51,770 nucleotides of DNA from Candidatus Hebobacterum abditum (GCA_029821875.1 JALGXW010000040.1:1-51770); one strand, 5' to 3'. Shown: positions 34,901 through 44,039, counted from the stretch's first letter. Notes: a model not told the origin generated them from the letters alone. Numbers and translations: made by a program.

Positions 34901-36767
34901 GGAAGCGGTGCCCGCGGCTGGCTGGCAGTTCGATAACTGGTCTGGCGACCTGGCCGGCAGCACCAATCCCGACACCATCACCATGGACGCGGACAAGGCT
35001 GTCACCGCACACTTCTCACAGGCCTTTGCCCTCAGTCTGGACCGGACCGGCAACGGATCCGTGACGGTGGACGGGACGCCGCAGACACTTCCGTGGTCCG
35101 CGATGTTTCCACCTGGTACCACTGTGACGTTGGACGCGGTGCCAGATCCGGGCTGGCAGTTCGATAATTGGACGGGCGACTACAGCTGGGCGGACACTCC
35201 CATCACGGTCACAATGGATGCGGACAAGAGCATTACGGCGAACTTCAGCCCCCAGACGACTCTGACGATAACTGACAGCCCCCCTGGCAGCGGCTCATCG
35301 GTGAGGGTGGATAGCGTGCTCCACGCGCTGCCCTGGACGGGCTACTTCGACACCGGCACCAGCGTCACGCTGGAAGCAGTCGCAGGCCCGGGCTATGAGT
35401 TCGACTCCTGGTCGGGCGACCGGAGCTGGTCTGGCCCCGTACTGACAACGACGATCACCGAAGACACCAACCTAGTCGCGAACTTCGTCGTCGCGCCTGG
35501 CTTCTCTCTGAGCATATCGGGGAGCGGCGGCTCGGTCCTGGTCGATAGCAATGAGGTTACGTTGCCGTGGTCTGGGAACTTCGACGTCGGGGAGACTGTG
35601 ACGCTCGAGGCCGTGCCCGCGCCGGGATGGGGATTCGACGGCTGGTCGGGCGACGTCACTAGCTCGGACAACCCCATCTTCGTCACGATGAACAATCACA
35701 CATCGGTCACGGCCAACTTCTCCCGACTCGTGCATACACTGGATCTCGCCTTTGACGGGAGCGGGACCGTCGTTGTGAATGGCTCCACCTGGTCCTTGCC
35801 AGGCACAGAGGAGATATCCCAGGGCAGCATCGTAGAACTCGAGGCCCTGCCAGAGTACGGGTGGCGCTTCGTCGGCTGGTCCGGAGACGTGTCAGACACG
35901 GACAACCCGGTCGTGTTCATCATGGACAGCGACAAGACGATTACGGCCGAGTTCATCCTGCCGAGCACGTACTTCCTGACCGTGCAGAAGACGGGCTCTG
36001 GCACTGTCCTGGTGGACGATGGAATCGTCTCGCTGCCCTGGACCGGGGAGTTCACCCCGGGGACCGAGGTCGTTCTCGACGTTGTGCTGGAGGAGGACGA
36101 GGAGTTTGAGGCCTGGTCAGGAGCCCTGACGGGAAGCGACCTCCCCGCGACCGTCGTGACGGATGCGGACAAGGAGGTCACCGCACACTTCGGGTGCATC
36201 GCGAGGTTCCCCGACGTCCCGTGCGAGTACTGGGCCTTCGACGCGATAGAGACTGTTGCCGAGGTGGGACTGGTCTTCGGCTATCCCGACGGTTTCTATC
36301 GACCCCGTCTGGGCGTTGACCGAGCGCAGATGGCTTCCTTTGTCGCCAGGGCGATGCTCTTCCCGGCTGCCGTCCCGACCGGCCCGGCGGAGGCAACCTT
36401 CCCGGATGTGCCGCCTGAGTTCTGGGCCTTCGAAGCGGTAGAGTACACCGTCGACAGCGAGGTAGTTCAGGGCTATGGCGACGGGAGCTACCAGCCTGCA
36501 TACGGCGTGACGCGCGGCCAGATGGCCGTCTTCATCGCTCGCTCCATCTGCACTCCCACCGGCGAGGCCGGCTTGGCTGACTACGTGCCACCGGGGACGC
36601 CGACGTTCCCGGACGTCCCTGAGTCCTACTGGAGCTACAAGCACATCGAGTACTTGGCCGAGCGCGGTGCGGTCAAGGGATACCCAGATGGGATGTACCG
36701 CCCTACCGCCTGGGTCACCCGGGACCAGATGGCCGTATACGTCTACCGGGTCTACAATCTGGAGTGA
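31953..36767 (+). CDS. Giant InlB-B-repeat protein with three C-terminal SLH domains, frame broken in two repeats
   Basis: Signal/anchor segment at about residues 36-58, then a jelly-roll-like domain (IFSDDFETGIVGW, residues ~65-205). From residue 207 follow 16 divergent InlB B-repeats of 78 residues with core L-D-L-T-G-x-G-S-G-S-V-T-V and W-x-F-x-x-W-S-G-D. Three SLH domains (from about 36208) end in DQMAVYVYRVYNLE. Two internal deletions (52 bases near 33658; 59 bases near 34073) shift and then restore the frame. As sequenced, translation stops at 33698. The intact product would be about 1640 residues and cell-wall-bound. Adhesion is the usual inference for such repeats. Confidence 0.8.
32571..35036 (+). 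repeat. Array of eleven near-identical 234-bp repeats
   Basis: Units begin at 32571, 32805, 33039, 33273, 33507, 33689, 33923, 34098, 34332, 34566 and 34800. Spacing is exactly 234 bases except for the 33507 unit (182) and the 33923 unit (175), which carry the deletions. Five more divergent units follow to about 36190. High nucleotide identity implies ongoing recombination or gene conversion, and makes assembly error possible. Confidence 0.9.
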
Positions 36768-36770
36768 TGT

Positions 36771-36798
36771 CTCCTGCTTCGGCGCCGCATGGCAGGAG
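36771..36798 (+). terminator. Hairpin after the InlB/SLH gene
   Basis: CTCCTGC (36771-36777) pairs with GCAGGAG (36792-36798) three bases past the stop codon. The arm sequence is the same as part of the hairpin at 26752-26782, supporting a shared ending for SLH genes. Confidence 0.5.
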
Positions 36799-37282
36799 TA
36801 AAGGACGAGTCCTGCTCCCTTCACCTCCATGACGAGGGAGTGGCGCGCGGCAGGCGTCCGGCCCCGGCGGAATCGTGCTGACTGGGTTCTTGCGCTCTAG
36901 GCTGAGCACCGGGGCCGGGCCTGCCCGAGGTCCTTCATCTGCTCTTCGATTCCCCAACTGAAGTCTCGCTGCCGAAGCCGATGAGTTGCTCGGCTCTGCG
37001 CTTAACGGGAGGCCCATAGCCCGTCGTGAGGCAGGAAGCGTCGCGCCGTGTCTCTCACCGACTCCTGTTGCGGTCTGCCACGATCCTGGACCTCTCAGTC
37101 GCCCTCACCTCTCGCCTCAACAATGCCATCCCGTGTTTCCCTCCCCTGGTATGTTCCGGCCGTTCACCTTCGGGCGCACGACCTCGACCCGTCCTGGAGG
37201 TCGCATCACACGCCAGGCGAGCAGGAGAGCGAGCCCCGAGCCAGAAAGGGTGCCGACGAGAGGTGCCAGGAGCGGTCCTGCC
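36799..37282. other. Intergenic region upstream of the PIG-L gene
   Basis: No complete gene. The minus strand between about 37290 and 37117 encodes PLLAPLVGTLSGSGLALLLA followed by a V-N-G-R-N-I-P-G segment. This faintly resembles the N-terminus of GT4/MraY-type glycosyltransferases and may be a remnant. The plus-strand frame open from 36986 lacks any motif before 37283. Confidence 0.3.
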
Positions 37283-37984
37283 GTGAACGTATTGGCTGTC
37301 GGTGCCCATCCGCTTGACATCGTGTTCCTGTGCGGAGGCACGTTGGCGCGCTACGCGCGCGCAGGCCATGCCATCGCCGTGGCCTACCTGGCACTGCCCA
37401 TGTCGGAGTCGCCGGATTTCAACCTCGAGGAAGTGACTGCCACACGGGAAGAGGAGACGGCACGCGCGTTCTCCCTCATCGGCGCGAGCGTTCACTTCCT
37501 GCGGCTCGGCCCCCTGGAGTTCTCCACAACGCCGGAGAACAAGCTGCGCGTCACCGACCTTATCCGCAGGGCCAAGCCCGAGGTGATCCTCACCCACGAC
37601 CCGGCTGACTATCACCCGGAGCATCGGGTCACGACGGCGCTCGTGCAAGAGTCGTCGCTGCTCGCCAGGCAGTATGTCGTCGAGACCGAATCTCCCGTAA
37701 TCCAGACCCACTCCGAAATCATCTGCATGGACACAGTTGCCGGCGTCGGCTTCCGCCCGGAACAGTTTGTGGACATCAGCGACGTCATCGAGACGAAGCG
37801 CAACATGATGCTGGCCTACGAAAGCGAGATCAAGGCCTGGGAAGACGACCCTGTGATGCCTTGGATGGAATGGATGGAAGTCACAGCACGATATCGGGGC
37901 ATCCAGGTCGGCATGCGCTACGCGGAGGCGTTCCGGCCGCTGCACACATGGGGCAGCCTGTCCTCAGAGCGTCGCTTACCATGA
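37283..37984 (+). CDS. PIG-L family deacetylase-like protein with altered catalytic motif
   Basis: A 233-residue protein of the PIG-L/LmbE fold. The usual A-H-P-D-D motif reads AHPLDIVFLCGGT, so metal ligands H9 and D12 remain but the first Asp, the general base in MshB-type enzymes, is Leu11. The third ligand is H114 in DYHPEHR. The family removes acetyl groups from N-acetyl-glucosamine-type amino sugars; here activity is uncertain. GTG 37283 has AGGAG 11 bases upstream, and the longer frame is unsupported. Its stop overlaps the next start (ATGA), so it heads a coupled set. Confidence 0.75.
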   Translation: MNVLAVGAHPLDIVFLCGGTLARYARAGHAIAVAYLALPMSESPDFNLEEVTATREEETARAFSLIGASVHFLRLGPLEFSTTPENKLRVTDLIRRAKPEVILTHDPADYHPEHRVTTALVQESSLLARQYVVETESPVIQTHSEIICMDTVAGVGFRPEQFVDISDVIETKRNMMLAYESEIKAWEDDPVMPWMEWMEVTARYRGIQVGMRYAEAFRPLHTWGSLSSERRLP

Positions 37985-38259
37985 CAGACGTCAGATCGGA
38001 GGGAGACGTGTCCGAAGAGCAATCCGTGGAGAACGTGTGCCCAACCTGCGGCGCAGCGACAACTGCAACCGGGCATCTGTGCCGGCCCTTCAAGCCGACG
38101 AAGCCCTACGTCTGCGAGTACTGCGGCGCCGAAACAGATGATCCCCGCCATATGTGCTATCCCCAGATCGAGCACCTCACCTATCAGTGCGTGCACTGCG
38201 GCCGCCTCGCCGCCAAGGCCGAGGCCCTCTGTCACCCGAAGCGCATAGCCGGAGCCTGA
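37981..38259 (+). CDS. Small triple zinc-ribbon-like protein
   Basis: A 92-residue protein with three repeats of C-x2-C-G/R followed by H/L-x-C: CPTCGA...HLC, CEYCGA...HMC and CVHCGR...LCHP. These should form three small zinc sites. There is no signal peptide and I know no named family. ATG 37981 overlaps the PIG-L stop by four bases; GTG 38008 behind GGAGGGAGAC is an alternative start. Eight bases separate it from the Eis-like gene, so the three genes are probably co-expressed. Confidence 0.65.
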   Translation: MTDVRSEGDVSEEQSVENVCPTCGAATTATGHLCRPFKPTKPYVCEYCGAETDDPRHMCYPQIEHLTYQCVHCGRLAAKAEALCHPKRIAGA

Positions 38260-38267
38260 TCCGCCAA

Positions 38268-39494
38268 ATGCCGGAGGATCGCTCGGCAGTCCGCCCCCTC
38301 ACCGACGAAGACATACCGGCCGCGCTCGATCTCATTCGCTTGGCCTGGCCCGACATCCCGCGGCGGGCACAGGAGGAGATGGTCAGGCGCGACCCCTGGC
38401 GCGCGCACCAACGGAGCTTCGGAGCCTTCGTCGACGACCGCCTGGTCAGCCACGCTCGCTTTCACTACCGGCCGGTCCGCTACGGCACCGTGGTGTTGCA
38501 CATGACCGGCGTCTGTGAGGTCACAACCCATCCCGACTTCCGTCGTCGCGGACTCGGACATCGTGTGCTCGGGGCAGCGCTTGAGTGGATGCGATCCGTC
38601 GGCAGACACTTCGTCATGCTGTACACCGGCGTTCACGCTTTCTACTCTCCTCTGGGCTGGGGCACGATTGAGGTCCCTCTCCATTATCTGCCCGTGCGGT
38701 CTGTCCCGACATTGGGCCGGGGGGCATATCGCGTCACGCGTCTCCCGGCCGTTCACTCGGCACGTACACTTGCAGACATGTACGAGCAGACGTGCGGCCG
38801 TCACCCGATCTCCCTTATCCGGACCCCAGATTACTGGGAGCAGTGGCCGCACTGGGGGAAGCAGAACCTGTGGTTCGGCCTGCTCGAGGACGAGTGGTCC
38901 GTCGCGTGGTTGGATGACAAGCCAGTCGCGTACGGCGGCCTCAATTGGTCTCTGAAGCGCAAGGGGTCGCCGAGCATCCACGAGGCCTGTGTGCTGCCCG
39001 GCCATGAGGAGGCCCTCTTCGACGTGTTCGACGATCTCGTCGAGCGTTCTCGGGCCGCAGGCGGCGATCCCCTGGAACTGAACCTGCCCAACGACCATGC
39101 GCTCGTCAGGCGTCTCGAGGACGTAAGTGAGCCCTCCTCCAACACGAGCGCCATGGTTCAGATACTGGATCTGCCGGCTCTGCTCGAAGCGCTGAGACCT
39201 GAGGTCGAGCGCCGGACCAGCACGCTCACGAGGTCGGCGAAGCTGAGACTCGCGTCCCCACTGGGTGCAGTGACGATAGCGGCCGCTCCCGGCGAGTTCG
39301 TCGTGTCTGACACAGAGGCGCCCACGAGCGTCGAGCTCACCTCGGCTGGCCTGGCTTCACTCGTGCTCGGATTCCGGCCCGTAGTCGAGCTATGCGCCGC
39401 GGGGGAGATCACAGCGGCAGCCGAGGCGCAGAAGGCTCTCGGAGTCCTCTTCCCCTGCCTCCACACCCACTACTGGCAGATAGACCACTTCTGA
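38268..39494 (+). CDS. GNAT acetyltransferase with C-terminal sterol-carrier-like domain (Eis-like)
   Basis: A 408-residue protein. The N-terminal GNAT domain contains the acetyl-CoA signature VTTHPDFRRRGLGHRVLGAAL (written within 20 as VTTHPDFRRRGLGHRVL). A second degenerate GNAT-like region follows (about residues 175-290), and the last ~100 residues look like an SCP2 fold (SVELTSAGLASLVLGF). This three-part layout matches Eis-type N-acetyltransferases, which acetylate amines. The real substrate is unknown. ATG 38268 lies just after the zinc-ribbon gene, with only a weak ribosome site. Confidence 0.75.
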   Translation: MPEDRSAVRPLTDEDIPAALDLIRLAWPDIPRRAQEEMVRRDPWRAHQRSFGAFVDDRLVSHARFHYRPVRYGTVVLHMTGVCEVTTHPDFRRRGLGHRVLGAALEWMRSVGRHFVMLYTGVHAFYSPLGWGTIEVPLHYLPVRSVPTLGRGAYRVTRLPAVHSARTLADMYEQTCGRHPISLIRTPDYWEQWPHWGKQNLWFGLLEDEWSVAWLDDKPVAYGGLNWSLKRKGSPSIHEACVLPGHEEALFDVFDDLVERSRAAGGDPLELNLPNDHALVRRLEDVSEPSSNTSAMVQILDLPALLEALRPEVERRTSTLTRSAKLRLASPLGAVTIAAAPGEFVVSDTEAPTSVELTSAGLASLVLGFRPVVELCAAGEITAAAEAQKALGVLFPCLHTHYWQIDHF

Positions 39495-39651
39495 GGGCGC
39501 GTGGGCCCGTTGGGCGCCATGTGTCGCCCCTAAGCGCAAGGCTTCCTGCGCATCGCGCTGAACCTGAGTACAGAGAAGAGTGCTGGCGCTGTGATGGCAG
39601 CACGTACCGCTGCAGACCAGACCCGCAGCAAACACGGAGGCTGAGGATTCC

Positions 39652-40698
39652 ATGACATCGAACCGACCTATTCTCGCCACCCGCCGACTTGGCAAGACCG
39701 ATCTCGAAGTGACGGTTGTGGGATTTGGCGGCATTCCCATTCAGATCGTGCCCGAAGATGTCGCCGTCGCCGCCGTGCGTAGGGCGTACGAGCTCGGAAT
39801 CAACTTCTTCGATACGGCACGGGGATACACGAACTCCGAGGAGCGCATCGGCAAGGCCCTACACGGAAGAGACTACTTCGTCGCGACGAAGTCGGGCAAC
39901 AGAGAGGCCGAGGGCGTCTACCGCGACGTCGAGCGCTCTCTCGCCAACCTACGCCGACGTCAGATCGACTTGTACCAGCTCCACGGAGTCAACAACGATG
40001 ACGAACTCGACAACGTGTTGGCCGCGGGCGGCGCACTCGAAGGGCTGCGCCGCGCTCGCGAGGAGGGGAAGATAGCCCACATCGGCATCACGGGGCACCG
40101 GCGCGAGACACTGGTCAACGCGATCCAGAGGTGCGACGACTTCGCGTCGGTACAGGTGCCCTTCAACGTAGTGGAGGACGAGATTCTCGACAACCTCGTT
40201 CCGCTCTGCGCCGAGCGGGACGTCGGCATCATCGCGATGAAGCCCATCGGTGGAGGCAACTTCACCAATGCGCCACTTGCCGTCAAGTGGTGCATGGCTC
40301 AGCCCATCACGGTGGCCATTCCCGGCATGGCCACCCCTCAGGAAGTAGAAGAGGATGTGGGAGCGGCCCACGACTTGGAGATGACGGCCGAGGAGCAGGC
40401 CGCAATCGAGCGTATGCGCTCGGAGCTGAGCCACCGCACCTGCCGTCGCTGTCGATACTGCGAGCCCTGCCCTCAGGGAGTGCAGATCAGCTCCCTGCTG
40501 CACGGCCGCTCGATCATAAGAAGGATGGGTGCGGCCCGCTGGAAGGAGTGGGGAGCCGTCGAGGTGATCGCCAGTGTTGACCTGTGCACTGAATGCGGAG
40601 AGTGCCTCGAGAAATGCCCGTATGAGCTGCCGATACCAGAGCTCATCCGGGAGGCGGCGGCCCACTATCGCACCGTGCCGGAGCTCACAGAGGACTGA
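39652..40698 (+). CDS. Aldo/keto reductase with C-terminal ferredoxin-like [4Fe-4S] domain
   Basis: A 348-residue protein. The AKR barrel shows the tetrad D54, Y59 (FDTARGY), K80 (ATKSG) and H111 (YQLHGVN). The C-terminal region carries C-x2-C-x2-C-x2-C-P (TCRRCRYCEPCPQG) and C-x2-C-x2-C-x3-C-P (CTECGECLEKCP) motifs for two iron-sulfur clusters. Such proteins are common in anaerobes and may couple NADPH-type chemistry to electron carriers; the substrate is unknown. GGAGG lies upstream of ATG 39652, with a second GAGGA nearer the start. Confidence 0.88.
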   Translation: MTSNRPILATRRLGKTDLEVTVVGFGGIPIQIVPEDVAVAAVRRAYELGINFFDTARGYTNSEERIGKALHGRDYFVATKSGNREAEGVYRDVERSLANLRRRQIDLYQLHGVNNDDELDNVLAAGGALEGLRRAREEGKIAHIGITGHRRETLVNAIQRCDDFASVQVPFNVVEDEILDNLVPLCAERDVGIIAMKPIGGGNFTNAPLAVKWCMAQPITVAIPGMATPQEVEEDVGAAHDLEMTAEEQAAIERMRSELSHRTCRRCRYCEPCPQGVQISSLLHGRSIIRRMGAARWKEWGAVEVIASVDLCTECGECLEKCPYELPIPELIREAAAHYRTVPELTED

Positions 40699-40746
40699 TT
40701 CTCCGCCGGGGCGCTCCGCCCCCCAGACGGCAGCAGAGGGGGAGAC

Positions 40747-40775
40747 TTGTCCGCCCTCAGGCGCTGTGCTATAAT
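40747..40775 (+). promoter_or_regulatory. Sigma70-type promoter of the rpmH cluster
   Basis: TTGTCC (40747-40752), a 17-base spacer and a perfect TATAAT (40770-40775). Predicted transcript start is near 40782, leaving a leader of about 150 bases before rpmH. Confidence 0.75.
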
Positions 40776-40935
40776 CGACGGTGCAGTGTGGCCTCGGCCG
40801 TCGACCGGCCGGGTTTTATTCTGTCAGGACGGCGTCCGCGCGGGCGGGCCGTCGCGGGTCGGCCCGTCAGGTGTCGAGCGCCCGGGCGATGGGCGAGTTG
40901 GATCTCGCGGAGCAGCCACTCTCAGGGAGGGCCCT

Positions 40936-41082
40936 GTGAAGCGCACTTATCAACCGAAGCGGAGGAAGCGCGTCCGCACCCACGGCTTCCGCCGCCGGAT
41001 GCGAACGGCATCGGGGCGCCGGATTATCCGCCGCAGGCGGACCAAGGGCCGAGCGCGCCTTGCCGTAGGCCCCTCCCGGTAG
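40936..41082 (+). CDS. rpmH: Ribosomal protein bL34
   Basis: A 48-residue highly basic protein, [18 protein letters not shown] followed by the R-R-M-R-T-A-S-G-R motif, diagnostic for bL34 of the large ribosomal subunit. Start is GTG 40936 behind GGGAGG. It is first in the conserved rpmH-rnpA-yidD-yidC-jag order and is driven by the promoter at 40747-40775. The dnaA gene commonly found upstream is absent. Confidence 0.97.
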   Translation: MKRTYQPKRRKRVRTHGFRRRMRTASGRRIIRRRRTKGRARLAVGPSR

Positions 41083-41092
41083 GGCCACGCCA

Positions 41093-41455
41093 TTGGAGCG
41101 TCTCCGCCGGAAGACCGACATCCAGCGAGTGTTCCAGGAGGGCCGGCGCTTCCATTCTCCGTCGGTCCTTCTTCACGCGCGCCGTCGATCCGCAGATGAG
41201 GACGTTCCGTCCGGTCCTCGACTCGCAGTCGTCGCCGGCCGGCAGTTCCGCGCTGCCGTGGCTCGCAACCGCGCTCGGCGCCTGCTAAGGGAGACGAGCC
41301 GCCTCCTGCTGCGCGAGGCGGCGGCCGACTGGGACCTCGTGCTGGTCGCGCGGCCGGACGTGCTGACTGAATCGTATGGGACCCGGCGTGAGAACCTAAC
41401 ACGCCTCTTCCGTGGCGCTTACGTGCTCTGCGAGAGAGTGGCTTTGCCGACATGA
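41093..41455 (+). CDS. rnpA: Ribonuclease P protein component
   Basis: A 120-residue basic protein that binds the RNase P RNA and aids tRNA 5' maturation. The RNR motif [13 protein letters not shown] and the N-terminal [15 protein letters not shown] match the family. The only start in range is TTG 41093, ten bases after rpmH, so expression may depend on coupling. Its stop overlaps the yidD start by four bases. Confidence 0.93.
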   Translation: MERLRRKTDIQRVFQEGRRFHSPSVLLHARRRSADEDVPSGPRLAVVAGRQFRAAVARNRARRLLRETSRLLLREAAADWDLVLVARPDVLTESYGTRRENLTRLFRGAYVLCERVALPT

Positions 41456-41730
41456 AGATCCTGCACGCGAAACCTGCACCGGGCCTTGCCGCGCGCGGCG
41501 CCGTCGGGCTGCTGGGGTTCTACCAGCGCTTTCTGAGCCATCTCAAGCCGCCCACGTGTCGCTTCTACCCCACGTGCTCCGAGTACGGCCGCCAGGCGAT
41601 CGCACACTGCGGGCTACTGCGCGGCGGCATGCTGGCGGCGTGGCGACTTCTGCGATGCAACCCCTTCTCGGCCGGCGGCTACGACCCGGGGCCGTGGGCT
41701 CGCGAGCCCAGTGGGGGGGTGGACGCATGA
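41452..41730 (+). CDS. yidD: Membrane protein insertion efficiency factor YidD
   Basis: A 92-residue protein with the family signature [20 protein letters not shown] and a second cysteine block [15 protein letters not shown]. YidD is a small membrane-associated helper of YidC insertion. ATG 41452 overlaps rnpA by four bases, and its own stop overlaps yidC in the same ATGA manner, so rnpA-yidD-yidC is a tightly coupled unit. Confidence 0.95.
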   Translation: MKILHAKPAPGLAARGAVGLLGFYQRFLSHLKPPTCRFYPTCSEYGRQAIAHCGLLRGGMLAAWRLLRCNPFSAGGYDPGPWAREPSGGVDA

Positions 41731-43133
41731 GGCGCATCGGCCTGGTCGTCATCGTCCTTTTCCTGCCCGTGCTGGCGGGATGCGGCCCTCAGGGAATCCC
41801 GCTGCCCGAGGACAGGCGCGCACCTCTCGTGGAGAGCCTGGCAGAGATAGACCGGCTCGGAACCGAAGAGGAGTTGCGGGCCAAGGCGGGATCGCTCGAG
41901 GAGAGCCTGGCCTCGGTCGCGGACAGCAAGGAACCTCTCCTAAAGGACAAGGCCCCCAAGCTCCGGCTGCTGATAGGCTACTGCTGGGAGCGCCTCGGCG
42001 AGTTCGATGAAGCCGTCCGTGTGTACAGCAAGGTCAGGGGTAGCGAGTACGAGTCTGTCGCCTACATGCGAATCGTCCAAGTGGCCGAGCATGTGCTGGA
42101 GAATGACCCCTCGGCCGATTCGGAGAAGTGGGAGAAACACGCTCGCGATGCGCTCGAGCGCGCCGTCTACTACCCCGTGCAGTACGATTCCACCGCCGAG
42201 GAGCTGCGCGGGCCCTATGTGCTGCTGCGAACGCCACCCGTGGGCACGGAGGGGATAGGCTACTGGAAGACCGATTGCGACATCCTCAAAGAAGCGCGTA
42301 GACGGGTCGACAAGTACTACCGTGAGCGCCTCATCTACCGGATCTTCGACTTCCTCGTGACCGTCTGCTCCCCGGCCGGAGAGAACGCGGGCTACCTGCT
42401 GGCCATCGTCGTGCTCGCGGTGCTTGCCAAGCTCATCACGACGCCGCTCTCCGCGGCGCAGTTTCGCAGCATGCAGGCCATGCAGCGGGTGCAGCCGGAG
42501 CTGAAGAAGCTCCAGGAGAAGCACAAGGGCGATAAGCAGGGGATGGCCAAGGCGCAGATGGAGCTGTTCAAGGAACACAAGATCAACCCTCTGTCGAGCT
42601 GTCTGCCAATGCTCATCCAGATGCCCATCCTCATCTGGGTCTACTACGGGATCCGCTACTTCGTCTACCGCTTCGAAGGCGTTCACTTCCTCTACCTCGC
42701 CAGCCTGGCCAACCCCGACGTCATCCCCATCGCCGCTCGGCTCTGGCCGGGGCCTCTTCTGCTGCTTTACGGTGTCAGCATGTACTTCTCCCAGAAGCTC
42801 ATCGCGACTCCGGCGGCCACACCCGAACAGCAACAGCAGCAGAAGCTGATGGCCTACATGATGCCGGTGCTGCTGGTCGTGATCCTCAAGAGCCTGCCGG
42901 CGGCGTTCATCCTCTACTGGTTCCTCCAGAACATCCTCATGACCGCCCATCAGTACTTCATCATGCGCGCAGGGCGCGCCGCTCTCCCTGCCCCTGCAGG
43001 CGCCGGAGCCGACAGGAGAGAGAGGAGAGGCGCGCCCGAGCCGTCTGCTCCCAGCGCCGGGCCACCCCCGGAGGCAATGGAACGGCTTTCACAAGGAAGT
43101 CGTCGCCGAAAGAAGAAGAAGAAGCGGAAGTAG
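41727..43133 (+). CDS. yidC: Membrane insertase YidC/Oxa1 with lipoprotein signal and TPR-like N-terminal region
   Basis: A 468-residue insertase. Residues 1-19 look like a lipoprotein signal with lipobox LAGC (Cys19). Residues ~30-185 are helical and TPR-like ([20 protein letters not shown]) rather than the beta-sandwich P1 domain of proteobacterial YidC. The Oxa1 core follows, with helices near 216-241 ([20 protein letters not shown]), a coiled cytoplasmic hairpin, [20 protein letters not shown], a helix near 345-360 and [20 protein letters not shown]. The basic tail [10 protein letters not shown] probably contacts ribosomes. ATG 41727 is translationally coupled to yidD. Confidence 0.92.
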   Translation: MRRIGLVVIVLFLPVLAGCGPQGIPLPEDRRAPLVESLAEIDRLGTEEELRAKAGSLEESLASVADSKEPLLKDKAPKLRLLIGYCWERLGEFDEAVRVYSKVRGSEYESVAYMRIVQVAEHVLENDPSADSEKWEKHARDALERAVYYPVQYDSTAEELRGPYVLLRTPPVGTEGIGYWKTDCDILKEARRRVDKYYRERLIYRIFDFLVTVCSPAGENAGYLLAIVVLAVLAKLITTPLSAAQFRSMQAMQRVQPELKKLQEKHKGDKQGMAKAQMELFKEHKINPLSSCLPMLIQMPILIWVYYGIRYFVYRFEGVHFLYLASLANPDVIPIAARLWPGPLLLLYGVSMYFSQKLIATPAATPEQQQQQKLMAYMMPVLLVVILKSLPAAFILYWFLQNILMTAHQYFIMRAGRAALPAPAGAGADRRERRGAPEPSAPSAGPPPEAMERLSQGSRRRKKKKKRK

Positions 43134-43181
43134 ACAGGCATCGCTTCGCGTCGGGGGTTTGTGGGCTGTGGAGGCACGCAG

Positions 43182-44039
43182 ATGGACTCGATCGAACAGA
43201 CGGGGAGAACCGTTGACGACGCCGTCGAAGCCGCCCTCAACACACTTGGCGTTGCGCGAGATGAAGTGGATGTGGAGGTCCTCGCGGAGGAGAGGCGCGG
43301 CCTGCTCGGAATTCTGGGCTCCTCCTCCGCCCGCGTCCGCGTCACCGTAAGACAAGAGCCGGGCGAGCCGGAGACCCCTCCCGAGCTGCGGGAGTTGGAG
43401 GCGGAAGAGCCTCAACCACCAGATTTGCGGCGCGAGGTGGAGGCGGAAGAGCCTCAACCACCAGATGTGCGGCGCGAGGCAGAGGCGGAAGAGCCTCAAC
43501 CACCAGATGTGCGGCGCGAGGCGGAGGCGGAAGAGCCTCAACCGGCAGTTGTCCCGACCGAGGCAGCCTCAGAGCTCGCCCAAAGGGCGGTTGAGACACT
43601 GACCCGTATCATAGAGTTGATGGGGCTCGAGGCGACGGTCGAGGTCACGGGCGATGATGAGGAGTCTGTATCCATCGACATGCGCAGCGAGGAGGACCTC
43701 GGACTTCTCATCGGCAGGCGAGGCCAAACGCTGTCCGCTCTCCAGCTTCTCGTCGCCATGATGGCGAACCGCAACCTTCCCCCGGATCTTCGCAGACGCG
43801 TGATCCTCGATGCGGAGGGGTATCGCGCTCGCCGCGATCGCAGCCTGAGAGCGATGGCAAGAAGCGCGGCCCAGCGGGCAAAGCGCAGCGGCCGCCCCGT
43901 CACGCTGAGTTCCCTGAACCCACGTGAGAGGCGAGTGGTCCATCTGGCGCTCGCCGACGACCCATCCGTTACGACGCGCAGTGAGGGCGACGACCCCGAC
44001 CGATCCATCATCGTCACTGCACGTCGGCGAAACAGGTAG
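43182..44039 (+). CDS. jag: RNA-binding protein Jag/KhpB with repeat linker
   Basis: A 285-residue protein. The Jag-N domain (about residues 1-60) has the pattern VDDAVEAALNTLGVARDEVD and GLLGILG. A 42-bp-repeat linker covers about residues 73-120, then a KH domain (EDLGLLIGRRGQTLSALQLL) and an R3H domain (LSSLNPRERRVVHLAL). KhpB-type proteins bind RNA and affect cell elongation and division. ATG 43182 has GGAGG upstream. It closes the rpmH cluster. Confidence 0.92.
   Translation: MDSIEQTGRTVDDAVEAALNTLGVARDEVDVEVLAEERRGLLGILGSSSARVRVTVRQEPGEPETPPELRELEAEEPQPPDLRREVEAEEPQPPDVRREAEAEEPQPPDVRREAEAEEPQPAVVPTEAASELAQRAVETLTRIIELMGLEATVEVTGDDEESVSIDMRSEEDLGLLIGRRGQTLSALQLLVAMMANRNLPPDLRRRVILDAEGYRARRDRSLRAMARSAAQRAKRSGRPVTLSSLNPRERRVVHLALADDPSVTTRSEGDDPDRSIIVTARRRNR
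43398..43540 (+). repeat. 42-bp tandem repeat in the jag linker
   Basis: Units start at 43398, 43440, 43482 and a partial one at 43524. Each encodes EAEEPQPPDxRRE plus one residue. Near-identity between units indicates recent expansion; the copy number may vary between strains. Confidence 0.85.

Noticed and set aside
32571-35036. CRISPR array suspected from regular repeats
   Set aside because: The period is 234 bases, units are coding and nearly identical throughout, with no unique spacers.
32564-35122. An 852-residue open frame on the minus strand across the InlB repeats
   Set aside because: It is a by-product of repeat composition: the plus strand has the signal peptide, InlB core motif and SLH domains, while the antisense frame only repeats a meaningless 78-residue unit and lacks a credible start.
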